A DNA stretch of 64,000 bases, taken from Palsa-513 sp036510225. GTDB taxonomy: Bacteria > Actinomycetota > Thermoleophilia > Solirubrobacterales > Solirubrobacteraceae. Position 1 is the first letter of the stretch. Each line of letters starts with the position of its first letter. The position numbers were made by a program, and so were the translations under genes. The stretch is from the NCBI GenBank assembly GCA_036510225.1, contig DATCEH010000092.1:92605-156604 (forward strand), written 5' to 3'. The notes under the pieces are model-generated. The model saw nothing but the letters and a program-made list of their open reading frames with translations, was not told the DNA's origin and searched no databases. Of the stretch, positions 43,444 through 52,181 are shown piece after piece.

Positions 43444-44886
43444 CCTGAAGCGGGCGGGGACACGCTGACCGAGGAGCTCGCGCACTTCGGGGGGGAAGCG
43501 GCCGAGCAGGCGCAGGACGGCGAAGTACGCGAGGCTGGCGATGACGGCTCCGACGACGGGGTTCACCGGCAGGAGAAGACCGGCGGCGACCGACCCGACG
43601 GCGGCGACCGCCGTGGCCGGCAGGCAGGCGAAGGGCAGGCTGGTCTGGGGGGAGGCGCGCAGCAGGCAGGCGACGACGATCACGGCCAGGACGACCTCGG
43701 CGGTGAGGGCGGCGATGGCTGCGCCGCGAGCGCCGAGCGGGCTGACGAGGAGGAGCGTGAGGACGACGGAGACGACGAGGGCGATCGCGTTGGCGAGCAG
43801 GGCGTCGCGGTAGCGACGGAGCGTGAGGAGGGGCACGCCGCAGGCGACGGAGACGAAGGTGGCGACGACGGCGACCCCTTGGATCCGGAGCACGGCGACC
43901 GCGGGATCGGCCTTGTTGCCAGCGAGGACGTGGATCGCGAAATGGGCACCGACCTCGAGACAGACGACCATCCAACCGCCGACGATCACCGAGAGCTCGA
44001 ACATCCGCTCGGTGGCATAGCCGAAGCGGTCGCGGTTGTCCCGGGCGGAACGGGTGAGGATCGGGTAGGCGGCGCCGACGGCGATCGCCGGGATCCCGAT
44101 CAGGATCTCGACAACCCGGAAGGACGTCGCGAAGTAGCCGGTCTCGCGGGCGCTGGCGACGACCGACATGATCACGATCGCGAGCCGGAAATAGACCACG
44201 TTCAGGGCGGACACCGCGGCCCAGGGGATGCTGTCGTGGATCAGAGGCCACCACTTGCTGACCGCGAAGGCCGGCCAGAGCGGCATCCGCCGGCGGACGA
44301 GGACGGCCGTCAGCGCGAGCGAGAGGCCCGACGCGGGGATCGCGACGCCGAGCAGGAGGACGACGTTGGCGCCGGCGAGGACGAGCACGACGAGCAGAGC
44401 GACGTTGACGAGCTGGCGGAGCAGGTCGGTGCTCGACGCCCAGCCGAACCGGAAATCCCCCTGGAGCGAGACGGCGAGCAGGCTCTGGAGCAGCTGGAGG
44501 AGGAGACCGACGCCGGCCAGGGCGGTGCCGAGGACGAGCTGCGAGCCGTACCCGGCGAGTGCGGCGAAGGCGACGGCGACGGCGGCGCCGACGGTCGTCA
44601 GGACAAGCCGGATGCCGATCGCGTCGCGCATCAGACGGTCGCGCTCGGTCCCGGTGGCCGTCGTGTACTCGCGCAGGGCGATCGCGTTCAGGCCGCCCTC
44701 GGTCAGGCCGCCGACGATCGTCGTCAGCGAGATTATCGTCACGTAGCGCCCGTAGCCGGCGATCCCGAGATGGCTGATCAGCAGGGGTACGGCGACCAGC
44801 GAGAGGAGGATTCCGGCAACGTAGCCGGCAGTCCGCAGAACCCCGCCGCGCAGGGCACGCGGACCAGCCTGGGGCGTGTCGAGCAC
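43441..44886 (-). CDS. Polysaccharide flippase, Wzx/MurJ-like (MOP superfamily)
   Basis: This 481-residue protein has about 14 membrane helices in the regular pattern of Wzx-type flippases. The start is LRTAGYVAGILLSLVAVPLLISHLG. ISLTTIVGGLTEGGLNAIALREY and SIPWAAVSALNVVYFRLAIVIM are typical for polysaccharide_synt family transporters. It would flip lipid-linked oligosaccharide units outward. The locus thus has both a flippase and an ABC exporter. The start is GTG 44886, with no clear ribosome binding site. Confidence 0.88.
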   Translation of the reverse strand: MLDTPQAGPRALRGGVLRTAGYVAGILLSLVAVPLLISHLGIAGYGRYVTIISLTTIVGGLTEGGLNAIALREYTTATGTERDRLMRDAIGIRLVLTTVGAAVAVAFAALAGYGSQLVLGTALAGVGLLLQLLQSLLAVSLQGDFRFGWASSTDLLRQLVNVALLVVLVLAGANVVLLLGVAIPASGLSLALTAVLVRRRMPLWPAFAVSKWWPLIHDSIPWAAVSALNVVYFRLAIVIMSVVASARETGYFATSFRVVEILIGIPAIAVGAAYPILTRSARDNRDRFGYATERMFELSVIVGGWMVVCLEVGAHFAIHVLAGNKADPAVAVLRIQGVAVVATFVSVACGVPLLTLRRYRDALLANAIALVVSVVLTLLLVSPLGARGAAIAALTAEVVLAVIVVACLLRASPQTSLPFACLPATAVAAVGSVAAGLLLPVNPVVGAVIASLAYFAVLRLLGRFPPEVRELLGQRVPARFR

Positions 44887-44892
44887 GTCGGG

Positions 44893-44945
44893 GTCGCCGG
44901 CGGCGGCGGCGGCGGCTGCTGCGGCTGCGGCTGGGGCTGCTCCCT
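44893..44945. repeat. GGC/GCT trinucleotide repeat between two genes
   Basis: An imperfect run of GGC, GCT and GCG triplets fills most of the 79-bp gap between the methyltransferase stop and the flippase start. It is non-coding in the assigned genes. Confidence 0.6.
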
Positions 44946-44965
44946 GGGTGGTCGGCCGGTCCGTG

Positions 44966-45880
44966 TCAGCCGTCCTTGCGCAGGACGATCGTGATCGCTG
45001 CGCCGAGGCTCGGGCGGCGCTCGAGCGGTTCGAGCAGGCGGGTGAGCAGCTGGGCGGCTGCGATCAGCGGGCCGGGCGTCGGACCGCGAGCCGGCCGGCG
45101 GCGGAGGGCGTAAGCCCAGCCGAACATGTTGGAGTGGCGACCGAACGGGTCATCGGCGAGCAGCTCGACGCAGCGCAGGCCGAGGTCGCCGGCACGCGCG
45201 ATCAGAGCGGCGGCCGGGATCAGCGAGACGTGCCGCGGGGCGTCGAGGTGCGGCCAGCGGCGCCGGAGCAGACGGAACTGGAGGGAAGCCGGGTTGGGCA
45301 CGCCGAGCGCGAGCAGGCCGCCGGGGGCGAGCTTGGCGGCGGCGGCGCGGAAGACGGCATCGGGGTCTGGCATGTGCTCGAGGACGTGCCAGAGGGCGAC
45401 GACCGCGGCGGGTTCGAGGGTCGCCAGGGCGGTCACGGGATCGTCGGTGCAGATCGCAGCGACGCCCACCTTCCGGCGGAGATGGTCGCAGCAGTTGGGG
45501 TCCATCTCGATCGCCGTGAGCTCGAATCCGGCGGCCTTGGCGGCGACGGCGAAGCCACCGGCGCCGGAGCCGATCTCGAGGATCCTGCCGGGGGCGACGT
45601 GGCGCACGAGTAGGCCGACGCGGAAGGCTTCCGACTCGATCAGCAGGGGGTTCGCCTTCCAGTCGGGCTCACCGTCGGCGTCGAAGCCGTGGTAGTCGGA
45701 GGCGTAATAGCGGGCGAGGTCGGCGGGTGGCTGGGTGAGGAAGACCGTGCGACAGCGGACGCACCGGGCGTAGGTGAACTTCGCGGGCGTCACCTCACGG
45801 TTGCGATCGCCGGCGTGGAGCAGGTCGCGGGCGGGCCCGCCGCACCAGGGGCAATCGTGCGTTCGCGGCTCAGTCGCCAC
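44966..45880 (-). CDS. SAM methyltransferase with an N-terminal zinc ribbon
   Basis: In this 304-residue protein, an N-terminal four-cysteine site (CPWCGG, 22 residues, CVRC) is followed by FLTQPPADLARYYASDYHG, typical of Methyltransf_23-type proteins with a zinc ribbon. Motif I is ILEIGSGAGGFAVAAK and then ALWHVLEHMPDPDAVFRAA. It belongs to the deoxysugar-processing run. GTG 45880 overlaps the SDR gene stop by 11 bp. Confidence 0.85.
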   Translation of the reverse strand: MATEPRTHDCPWCGGPARDLLHAGDRNREVTPAKFTYARCVRCRTVFLTQPPADLARYYASDYHGFDADGEPDWKANPLLIESEAFRVGLLVRHVAPGRILEIGSGAGGFAVAAKAAGFELTAIEMDPNCCDHLRRKVGVAAICTDDPVTALATLEPAAVVALWHVLEHMPDPDAVFRAAAAKLAPGGLLALGVPNPASLQFRLLRRRWPHLDAPRHVSLIPAAALIARAGDLGLRCVELLADDPFGRHSNMFGWAYALRRRPARGPTPGPLIAAAQLLTRLLEPLERRPSLGAAITIVLRKDG

Positions 45881-46826
45881 GAGCCGGGCCTCCCGGGGCC
45901 GGCGCCTGGTGGACGGCGCGCTCGTGACGCCACCACTGGACCGTCGAGGCGATCCCGTCGGCCAGCGTCCGCCGGGTGACGAAGCCGACCTCGGCCTGCA
46001 GGCGGCGGGTGTCGGCGACCAGCAGGGGCGGGTCGTCGGCTCGGGCGGTGAGGGCGCCGAGCTCGATCAGGTCGGGGCGGGCGCAGGCCCGGCCGATCAG
46101 GCCGACGAGCTCGGCGATCGTGACCGGCTCGCCGGAGGCGACGTTCACAGCCCCGTGGACGTGGTCGGCGTCCAGCAGGGCGGCGAAGCCAGCGGCGACG
46201 TCGGCGGTGTGGAGGAAGTCGCGGACCTGGCGACCGTGCGAGCAAAGCGCGGGCCGACCGTCGAGGATGGCATCGATCACCGAGGAGACGAGTCGTCGGG
46301 GGTCTTCGGCGGGTCCGTAGAGGAAGAAGATCCGCCCCCACCCGAGCGATGGCATACCAGCACGGGCGAACGACTCCGCAACCTCCGCGTGGAGCGCGGC
46401 CTTCGCCCGGCCGTAGGGCGTCGCCGGATGCAGGGGCGTGATGCCCTCGCGGCAGCGGCCGCCGCCCGACCAGTCGTACTCGGCGCACGTCCCGGCGACG
46501 ACGGCCCGCCGCCCGCCGGCGTCGGCGAACACGTCGAGGAGGCGGCGGCTGGCCGCCAGCCAGCGGTCGTTCTCCGGGGAGGTCCAGAACTTGCCGGGCT
46601 CGGCGTACCAGGCGAGGTGGAGCAGGTGGGTCGGCTGGACGCGCCGGACGAGGTCGGAAGCGGCCGCGTGGTCGAGGAGGTCGGCGGTGTGCCAATGGAC
46701 GTCGGCGGCATTCTCGCGGGGCCGGCGTGAACTGACCGCGTGGACGTCGTAGCCACGGTCGCGCAGCGGCCCGATCGCCTGGCGACCGACGAAGCCGGTC
46801 GCACCGGTCAAGAGGACGCGCTTCAC
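45870..46826 (-). CDS. NAD-dependent sugar epimerase/reductase (extended SDR)
   Basis: In this 318-residue protein, the Rossmann motif is TGATGFVG at the N-terminus, the catalytic Tyr-Lys pair sits in PYGRAKAALH, and GTCAEYDW carries the Ser/Thr-equivalent position. It would reduce a 4-keto or epimerise a nucleotide sugar. Because it lies with RfbF, a C-methyltransferase and an RmlC-like epimerase, a CDP-4-keto-hexose reductase is likely. It is not a good match to CDP-glucose 4,6-dehydratase. The start is GTG 46826. Confidence 0.87.
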   Translation of the reverse strand: MKRVLLTGATGFVGRQAIGPLRDRGYDVHAVSSRRPRENAADVHWHTADLLDHAAASDLVRRVQPTHLLHLAWYAEPGKFWTSPENDRWLAASRRLLDVFADAGGRRAVVAGTCAEYDWSGGGRCREGITPLHPATPYGRAKAALHAEVAESFARAGMPSLGWGRIFFLYGPAEDPRRLVSSVIDAILDGRPALCSHGRQVRDFLHTADVAAGFAALLDADHVHGAVNVASGEPVTIAELVGLIGRACARPDLIELGALTARADDPPLLVADTRRLQAEVGFVTRRTLADGIASTVQWWRHERAVHQAPAPGGPARGD

Positions 46827-46848
46827 CGGTAGGTGGCCGGCCTGGGGT

Positions 46849-47385
46849 TCACGAGTCGAAGTCCGGGTATCCGCGGTCGCGCTCGGAGACGATGCGCTCG
46901 CCGGTCGCGACCGGCCAGTCGATCGCGAATGCCGGGTCGTCCCAGCGGACGCCGCGGGCTGCGTCGGGGACGTACTGGGTGCCCATCATGTAGAGCAGCT
47001 CGGAGTCGTCGGTCAGCGTCTGGAAGCCGTGGGCGAGGCCGTCGGGGATGTAGAACATCCGGCGGTTGGCGTCGGTCAGCTCGACGGCGTGCCAGCGGCG
47101 GTAGGTCGGCGAGTCGGGACGGAGGTCGACGGCGACGTCGAAGACCCGGCCGCGGACGCAGCGGACGAGCTTCGTCTCGCCGTGGGGAGCGGCCTGGTAG
47201 TGGAGGCCGCGAAGCGTGTCCCGGCGGACGTTGAACGACGCGTTGCACTGGACGACGTCCGTGCGCAGTCCGCGGGCGGCGAACTCGGCCGCGTCGAACG
47301 TCCGGGCGAACCAGCCGCGGTCGTCGGCGAGGGGGTCGACGTCGATCACCCATGCACCGGGGAGCGGCGTCTGCGCGAACCTCAT
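46849..47385 (-). CDS. RmlC-like NDP-4-keto-sugar 3,5-epimerase
   Basis: This 178-residue cupin has DDRGWFARTFDAAEF, DTLRGLHYQ with the catalytic His, KLVRCVRGRVFDVAVDLR and IPDGLAHGFQTL in RmlC order. It probably acts on the keto sugar of the CDP-linked pathway rather than on dTDP-rhamnose. It is clearly different from the RmlC-like protein at 8689. ATG 47385 overlaps the upstream stop (ATGA); the frame open to 47985 is a shadow. Confidence 0.88.
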   Translation of the reverse strand: MRFAQTPLPGAWVIDVDPLADDRGWFARTFDAAEFAARGLRTDVVQCNASFNVRRDTLRGLHYQAAPHGETKLVRCVRGRVFDVAVDLRPDSPTYRRWHAVELTDANRRMFYIPDGLAHGFQTLTDDSELLYMMGTQYVPDAARGVRWDDPAFAIDWPVATGERIVSERDRGYPDFDS

Positions 47386-48614
47386 GCCTGGAGGCTGAGC
47401 TCCGGAGATCGCGCGGCGAAGTGTCCGCCCCAGTCGCGGACGTAGCCGAGCTGTTCGATGATCTCGTCCTTCAGGTTCCACGGGAGGATCAGCACGACGT
47501 CGGGCCGGGTCTGGGCGATCGCGTCGGGCGAGCGGATCGGGATGTGGCTGCCGGGGAGATAGTGGCCCTGCTTGTGGGGGTTCAGATCGCACGTGTAGTC
47601 GATGAACTCCGGGCCGATCCCGCAGTAGTTGAGCAGTGTGTTGCCCTTGGCGGGCGCCCCGTAGCCGACGACGCTCTGACCGGCGCGCTTGCAGTCGATC
47701 AGGAAGGCGAGGATCTGCATCTTGTCGAGGGCGACACGGCGACCGTAGTCGACGTAGGTCGCGAGCTCCTCGAACCCGGCGGCCCGCTCGGTCTCGAGCA
47801 GGTCCACCGTGCGAGAGGTGTCCGGCTTGCCGGCGTCGTCGGCGTGGGCCCCGTAGATCCGCAGCGACCCGCCGTGGGTCGGCAGGCGGTCGACGTCGAA
47901 CAGGCGGAGTCCGTGGGCGGCGAACACGGCGCGGACGGTCCGGAAGCTGAAGTAGGAGAAGTGCTCGTGGTAGATCGTGTCCCACTGGTTCTGCTCGACC
48001 AGGCTGAGCAGGTGGGGAAACTCCATCGTGATCACGCCGCCCGGCTTGAGGAGGATCTTCATCCCGGCGACGAAGTCGTTGAGATCGGGGACGTGGGCGA
48101 GGACGTTGTTGCCGAGCAGGAGGTCGGCGGCCGAGTCGGGGACGAGCGAGCGGGCGGTCTCGACGCCGAAGAACTCGACGAGCGTGGGAATCCCCTTCTG
48201 GAGGGCGAGCTTGGCGACGTTGGCGGCCGGCTCGATCCCGAGCACGGGAATGTGGCGGGCGTGGAAGTACTGGAGGAGGTAGCCGTCGTTGGAGGCCAGC
48301 TCGACGACGTGGCTGGACTCGTCGAGGCCGAACCGGTGGGTCATCTGGTCGACATAGTCCTTGGAGTGGTCGAGCCAGGTCGTCGAATACGACGAGAAAT
48401 ACGCGTAGTCGCTGAAGATCCGGTCGGGGGTCTCGAACTCCTCGAGCTGGACGAGCAGGCAGCCGGAGCAGACGTACGCCAGCAGCGGATAGAACGGCTC
48501 CATCGCGGCGAGCTGGTCGCCGGCGAGATAGCTGTTGGCGAGCGGGGACATGCCGAGATCGGCGAAGACATGCTCGAGCGGCTGGGCGCAGAAGCGGCAG
48601 AGAGGGCCGGGCAT
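47382..48614 (-). CDS. Sugar C-methyltransferase (zinc site, SAM domain, C-terminal domain)
   Basis: The 410-residue protein follows the three-domain plan of NDP-hexose C-methyltransferases such as TylCIII and TcaB9. An N-terminal zinc site (CRFC, CSGC, with LANSYL between) comes first. The SAM domain has VELASNDGYLLQYF and VLGIEPAANVAKLA, then LLGNNVLAHVPD. The C-terminal domain has YGAPAKGNTLLNYCGI and ILPWNLKDEII. YHEHFSYFS carries the catalytic His/Tyr region. It adds a methyl branch at C3 of a 4-keto sugar. ATG 48614 lies 8 nt after TAGGGT; the frame to 49694 is a shadow of the YfhO-like gene. Confidence 0.9.
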   Translation of the reverse strand: MPGPLCRFCAQPLEHVFADLGMSPLANSYLAGDQLAAMEPFYPLLAYVCSGCLLVQLEEFETPDRIFSDYAYFSSYSTTWLDHSKDYVDQMTHRFGLDESSHVVELASNDGYLLQYFHARHIPVLGIEPAANVAKLALQKGIPTLVEFFGVETARSLVPDSAADLLLGNNVLAHVPDLNDFVAGMKILLKPGGVITMEFPHLLSLVEQNQWDTIYHEHFSYFSFRTVRAVFAAHGLRLFDVDRLPTHGGSLRIYGAHADDAGKPDTSRTVDLLETERAAGFEELATYVDYGRRVALDKMQILAFLIDCKRAGQSVVGYGAPAKGNTLLNYCGIGPEFIDYTCDLNPHKQGHYLPGSHIPIRSPDAIAQTRPDVVLILPWNLKDEIIEQLGYVRDWGGHFAARSPELSLQA

Positions 48615-48622
48615 CGGCCCTG

Positions 48623-48628
48623 ACCCTA
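48623..48628 (-). promoter_or_regulatory. -10 box TAGGGT overlapping the YfhO-like stop codon
   Basis: On the minus strand TAGGGT ends 8 nt before ATG 48614. Its first three bases are the stop TAG of the preceding gene. Confidence 0.44.
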
Positions 48629-51172
48629 AACGATCAGGCGCACACCGTCCGGCGTCGTGTCGGCTGACTTTTCGGAGCGCGACCGCCGGGAGCGAGCCGG
48701 TCGGGGACGTCGCCGGCCGGCCGGTGGTCGGCCGGGTCGGCCGGGTCTGGCGATCAGTCCGAGCAGGACGATCAGCCAGCCGGCGAGGCTCGCGAGCCCG
48801 CCGGCGAGAACGGAGGTCGGCCGGTAGCGGAAGTCGACCTGGTGATCTCCGGGGGGGACCCGGACGCCGCGGAATGCCTCGTTGGCCGCCTGGATCGGCA
48901 CGCGATGGCCGTCGACGGTCGCCTGCCAGCCGGGGTAGTAGGAGTCGAGCAGGACGAGGTAGCCGCCCGTCGGCGACCCGACGCTCAGCTTGACCTCGTC
49001 GGCGCCGTCGATCTCGAATCTGACGGTCGAGGGTTGGCGGCCGCCTGTCGGACTGGTCGGCGGGGCGTTGGTGGTCTCGATCACCGGGGCCTGTCGCAAT
49101 TCGTCGGTCGTGGCGCGAAGCGTCGCGCTGAGGGCTGCCGCGCGGTTGGCGACCGGCGTCCAGCTGCTGGCGAGATAGGCCCGCGGGAGGGCGGTCGTGT
49201 TGCGATAGACCCGGCCGTCGGGGGTCGCCGAGACGAGGCGCAGCTGGGCGAGCTTCGGGCGTCGGGTCGGGCCGGTCAGGAAGAGGCTCGCACCGAGGTC
49301 GTTGAGGAGGCGGCCGGTCTTCGAGTTCGTGAACAGGAGCGTGCCGGGGGCGACGGTGCCGCGGAGGCCCTTGAAGAGGTCGATGAAGCGGCGATTCACC
49401 GGCAGCTCGTGGCCGCGGACGTCGCGCAGGCCGTAGCGCTCGGCGACGTTGGAGATCAGGTACTGGCCGAGGCCGGCGACCCGGCCGTGGCCCTCGGCGG
49501 CACGGGCGGCGAGGATCGACGGCGTCGGCGGCGGGTCGGCGAGCGCGTCGGGGATCGCGGGCTGGTAGCCGTGATCGAGGGCCAGGAGGTCGACCGCGCA
49601 CCAGGCGAGCAGCAGGGCGAGAAGCACGCCGCGGCGGGTCGCGCGGCCGAGCAGGAGGAGCAGGACGAGGCCGAGTCCCGCGGCCAGGACCCACCGCGTC
49701 AGGGCGCCGGCCTGCGCCTGCGCCTGGTTGACGGTGTGACCCCAGAGGCTGGGAGCGAGATCCGCGAAGCGGGGCAGGCGGCCGGCACCGCGGCGGCCGA
49801 CGAGCTCAGCGGCGACCGGGACGAGGCCGACGAGCGATCCGACGAGGAGCATGCGCCGGCGATGGGGCGGGTCACCGTCGAGGAAGCTCTCGAGACCATA
49901 GGCGGCGAGCATCGCGAGGGAGAACGACGCGATCACGAGGGCGCGGGCTAGGGCGACCTCGTTCAGAACCGGGAGCCGCGGGAGGCCGGCGAGGCCGGGC
50001 AGGTGGATCGCGAGGACGAGGGCGCCGAGCAGCGCGAACAGGAAGAAGCGCTGCTCCCGGCGCATCGATCGGTGGAGGCCGGCGAGGGCGAGGAGGAGGG
50101 GGAGCGCGCCGATGTAGAGCGTCCGCTCGGCGTAGTCGACCGGTCCGTTTCCCGAGAAGGCACTGTCGGGTCTACCCCAGAAGTCGGGCATGAACAGGCT
50201 GAGGAGGGCTCGCTGGGGAAGGTTGGTCCCGCCGCGTGCGGGGTTCACCGACTGGCCGAGCTGCTCGATGAAGGGAATCACGACGACGAGGCCGCAGAGG
50301 ACTCCGAGTCCGGCGGCGGCCAGCAGCCGGACGAGCACGGCTCGCCGCGAGCCGGCGAGCCAGGCCGACGCGCCCCGACCGGCGAGCTCGTTCGCGGCGA
50401 AGGCGGCGACGAGCAGACCGACGAGGAAGACGCTCTCGGGATGGCCGCCGAGCAGGGCGAGGCCGACGGCCGCCGCGAGCAGGGCGACACCGCGGGGGTC
50501 GCCGCGGCGGGCGACCCGGCGGACGGCGAGCAGCAGCCAGGGCACGAGCAGCCAGACGTTCGTCTGGGGGTGGTCGAGCCAGACGACGAAGTACGTGCCG
50601 AGTCCGTAGGTGATCGCCGCGAGCCAGGCCGACGCCGGCCGGAGGCCGAGCGTTCGGCAGACCCACCAGGTGCCGAGTCCGGCGAGGAGGACCTTGAGGA
50701 CGACGATGACGCCGAGCGAGGACCAGAAGGGGAGGACGTAGGCGAGCAGGGTGAGCGGAAACAGCATCGCCGTCTGCTGGCTGGCGAGGAGCGGCTCGCC
50801 GGTGAGGGTGTCCGGATCCCAGAGCGGGAGATGCCCGGACCGCAGGACGCCGCGAACCCAGGCGAGATCGGGATGGAAGACGACGACCGAGTCGGTGAGG
50901 AGGTAGTTGGCCGGACGGATCAGCGAGTCCGGGCGGAGGGACTGGAGGGGCGGGCTGAAGAGGAGGATGTCCTCGGGCGCGAGGACCCGGCCGCCGAGGA
51001 CGGCTGGGTAGACGAGCAGGAGGCCGAGGGCGAGCAGGCCGACGACGACGGCAGCGTCACGCCGGCGGACCCGCGTGATCAGGGCGGCCGGCCGACCGAG
51101 CAGCCGGCGGGCGGGGCGGGGGCCGGGGCGGGGGCCGGAGGCGCCGGGCGGATCCGCGGGCGGCGACTTCAA
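48626..51172 (-). CDS. YfhO-like large membrane protein, probable GT-C enzyme
   Basis: The 848-residue protein has about 12-13 helices. The first loop has APEDILLFSPPLQS and NYLLTDSVVVFHPDLAW with the acidic residues common in YfhO and other GT-C proteins, then LPLWDPDTLTGEPLLAS. A long extracytoplasmic C-terminal region (about residues 560-790) contains PRAYLASSW and LVLLDSYYPGWQATVDG, the latter shared widely by YfhO-family C-termini. A last helix and an Arg-rich tail follow. YfhO relatives add sugars to lipid-linked or teichoic polymers outside the cell. The start is TTG 51172, 10 bp after the rfbF stop. Confidence 0.84.
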   Translation of the reverse strand: MKSPPADPPGASGPRPGPRPARRLLGRPAALITRVRRRDAAVVVGLLALGLLLVYPAVLGGRVLAPEDILLFSPPLQSLRPDSLIRPANYLLTDSVVVFHPDLAWVRGVLRSGHLPLWDPDTLTGEPLLASQQTAMLFPLTLLAYVLPFWSSLGVIVVLKVLLAGLGTWWVCRTLGLRPASAWLAAITYGLGTYFVVWLDHPQTNVWLLVPWLLLAVRRVARRGDPRGVALLAAAVGLALLGGHPESVFLVGLLVAAFAANELAGRGASAWLAGSRRAVLVRLLAAAGLGVLCGLVVVIPFIEQLGQSVNPARGGTNLPQRALLSLFMPDFWGRPDSAFSGNGPVDYAERTLYIGALPLLLALAGLHRSMRREQRFFLFALLGALVLAIHLPGLAGLPRLPVLNEVALARALVIASFSLAMLAAYGLESFLDGDPPHRRRMLLVGSLVGLVPVAAELVGRRGAGRLPRFADLAPSLWGHTVNQAQAQAGALTRWVLAAGLGLVLLLLLGRATRRGVLLALLLAWCAVDLLALDHGYQPAIPDALADPPPTPSILAARAAEGHGRVAGLGQYLISNVAERYGLRDVRGHELPVNRRFIDLFKGLRGTVAPGTLLFTNSKTGRLLNDLGASLFLTGPTRRPKLAQLRLVSATPDGRVYRNTTALPRAYLASSWTPVANRAAALSATLRATTDELRQAPVIETTNAPPTSPTGGRQPSTVRFEIDGADEVKLSVGSPTGGYLVLLDSYYPGWQATVDGHRVPIQAANEAFRGVRVPPGDHQVDFRYRPTSVLAGGLASLAGWLIVLLGLIARPGRPGRPPAGRRRPRPARSRRSRSEKSADTTPDGVRLIV

Positions 51173-51182
51173 GTGGGGGCGG

Positions 51183-51959
51183 TCAGTCCCAGCTCCGCCA
51201 TGGTGGCTCCCCGGATTCCCAGAGCCGCTCGAGCGCGCTGCGGTCGCGGACGGTGTCCATCGGCTGCCAGAAGCCGCGATGGCGATACGAGGCGAGCTGG
51301 CCGTCGCGGGCGAGGTCGCGGACGGGTTCCTGCTCCCAGACGACGTCGGAGCCGTCGGCGATGTAGTCGACGACGGACGGCTTGAGGACGAAGAAGCCGC
51401 CGTTGGTCCAGCCGCCGTCGCCGGGCGGCTTCTCCTCGAAGGAGTCGACCCGGTCGCCGTCGACGGCGAGCGCGCCGAAGCGGCCGGGCGGCTGGACGGC
51501 GGTCACCGTGGCGATCCGGCCCTGGGCTCGGTGGAAGGCGACGAGGCTGGTGATGTCGACATCGGCGAGTCCGTCGCCGTAGGTGAAGCAGAAGTCCGAC
51601 TCGTCCTGGAGGTAGGGCATCACCCGGCGCAGGCGGCTGCCGGTCTGCGTTCCGTCGCCGGTGTCGATCAGTGTCACCCGCCAGGCCTCGGTCTCAGACC
51701 GGTGGACCTGCCGGGTGCCGAGCCCGAGGTCGAAGGAGACGTCCGAGGTGTGGAGGCCGTAGTTGGCGAAGTACTCCTTGATCACGTAGCCCTTGTAGCC
51801 GAGGCAGATCACGAAGTCGGAGATCCCGTGGGACGCGTAGATCTTCATCACGTGCCAGAGGATCGGCTTACCGCCGACCTCGACCATCGGCTTCGGTCGC
51901 AGGGCGGTCTCCTCGGCCAGCCGCGAGCCCAGGCCACCGGCGAGTATCACGGCCTTCAC
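51183..51959 (-). CDS. rfbF: Glucose-1-phosphate cytidylyltransferase
   Basis: In this 258-residue protein, KAVILAGGLGSRLAEET is the nucleotide-binding signature, with RPKPMVEVGGKPILWH, LGYKGYVIKEYF, TYGDGLADVDI (metal-binding Asp) and FEEKPPGDGGWTNGGFF all as in RfbF/DdhA. It makes CDP-glucose from CTP and glucose-1-phosphate. The partner CDP-glucose 4,6-dehydratase is not in the window. GTG 51959 gives the family length and lies 7 nt after TATGCT; ATG 51971 would sit inside that box. Confidence 0.93.
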   Translation of the reverse strand: MKAVILAGGLGSRLAEETALRPKPMVEVGGKPILWHVMKIYASHGISDFVICLGYKGYVIKEYFANYGLHTSDVSFDLGLGTRQVHRSETEAWRVTLIDTGDGTQTGSRLRRVMPYLQDESDFCFTYGDGLADVDITSLVAFHRAQGRIATVTAVQPPGRFGALAVDGDRVDSFEEKPPGDGGWTNGGFFVLKPSVVDYIADGSDVVWEQEPVRDLARDGQLASYRHRGFWQPMDTVRDRSALERLWESGEPPWRSWD

Positions 51960-51966
51960 GGCGCAG

Positions 51967-51972
51967 AGCATA
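51967..51972 (-). promoter_or_regulatory. -10 box TATGCT for rfbF
   Basis: On the minus strand TATGCT, the closest to a consensus TATAAT of this set, ends 7 nt before GTG 51959. It likely drives the rfbF operon. Confidence 0.48.
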
Positions 51973-52181
51973 GTCCGACCCGGCCGCGGAGCCCCCGCGC
52001 GGACGCCGCGGCGCGCGTGCTGACCACCGGCGCCGAAACCGGCCCGGGAAGCGCTCCTAATGCGGCCTGCGCCGCCCGCCGATGGGACACGAGGTGTCCA
52101 CACCAATCGCAGTCGCCGGAGGCCGAGGTTCGCTCGAGACGGCCCGTCGGCTCGCGGGCCGATTCGATCACCAGACGTGCG

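Noticed and set aside
50003..51385. 460-codon plus-strand frame over the YfhO-like and rfbF genes
   Set aside because: It is very rich in Glu/Gly/Arg with no domain. The opposite strand holds the clear genes.
51959..51971. ATG at 51971 as the rfbF start
   Set aside because: It lies inside the TATGCT box and would add four residues that RfbF proteins lack. GTG 51959 gives the usual KAVILAGG start.
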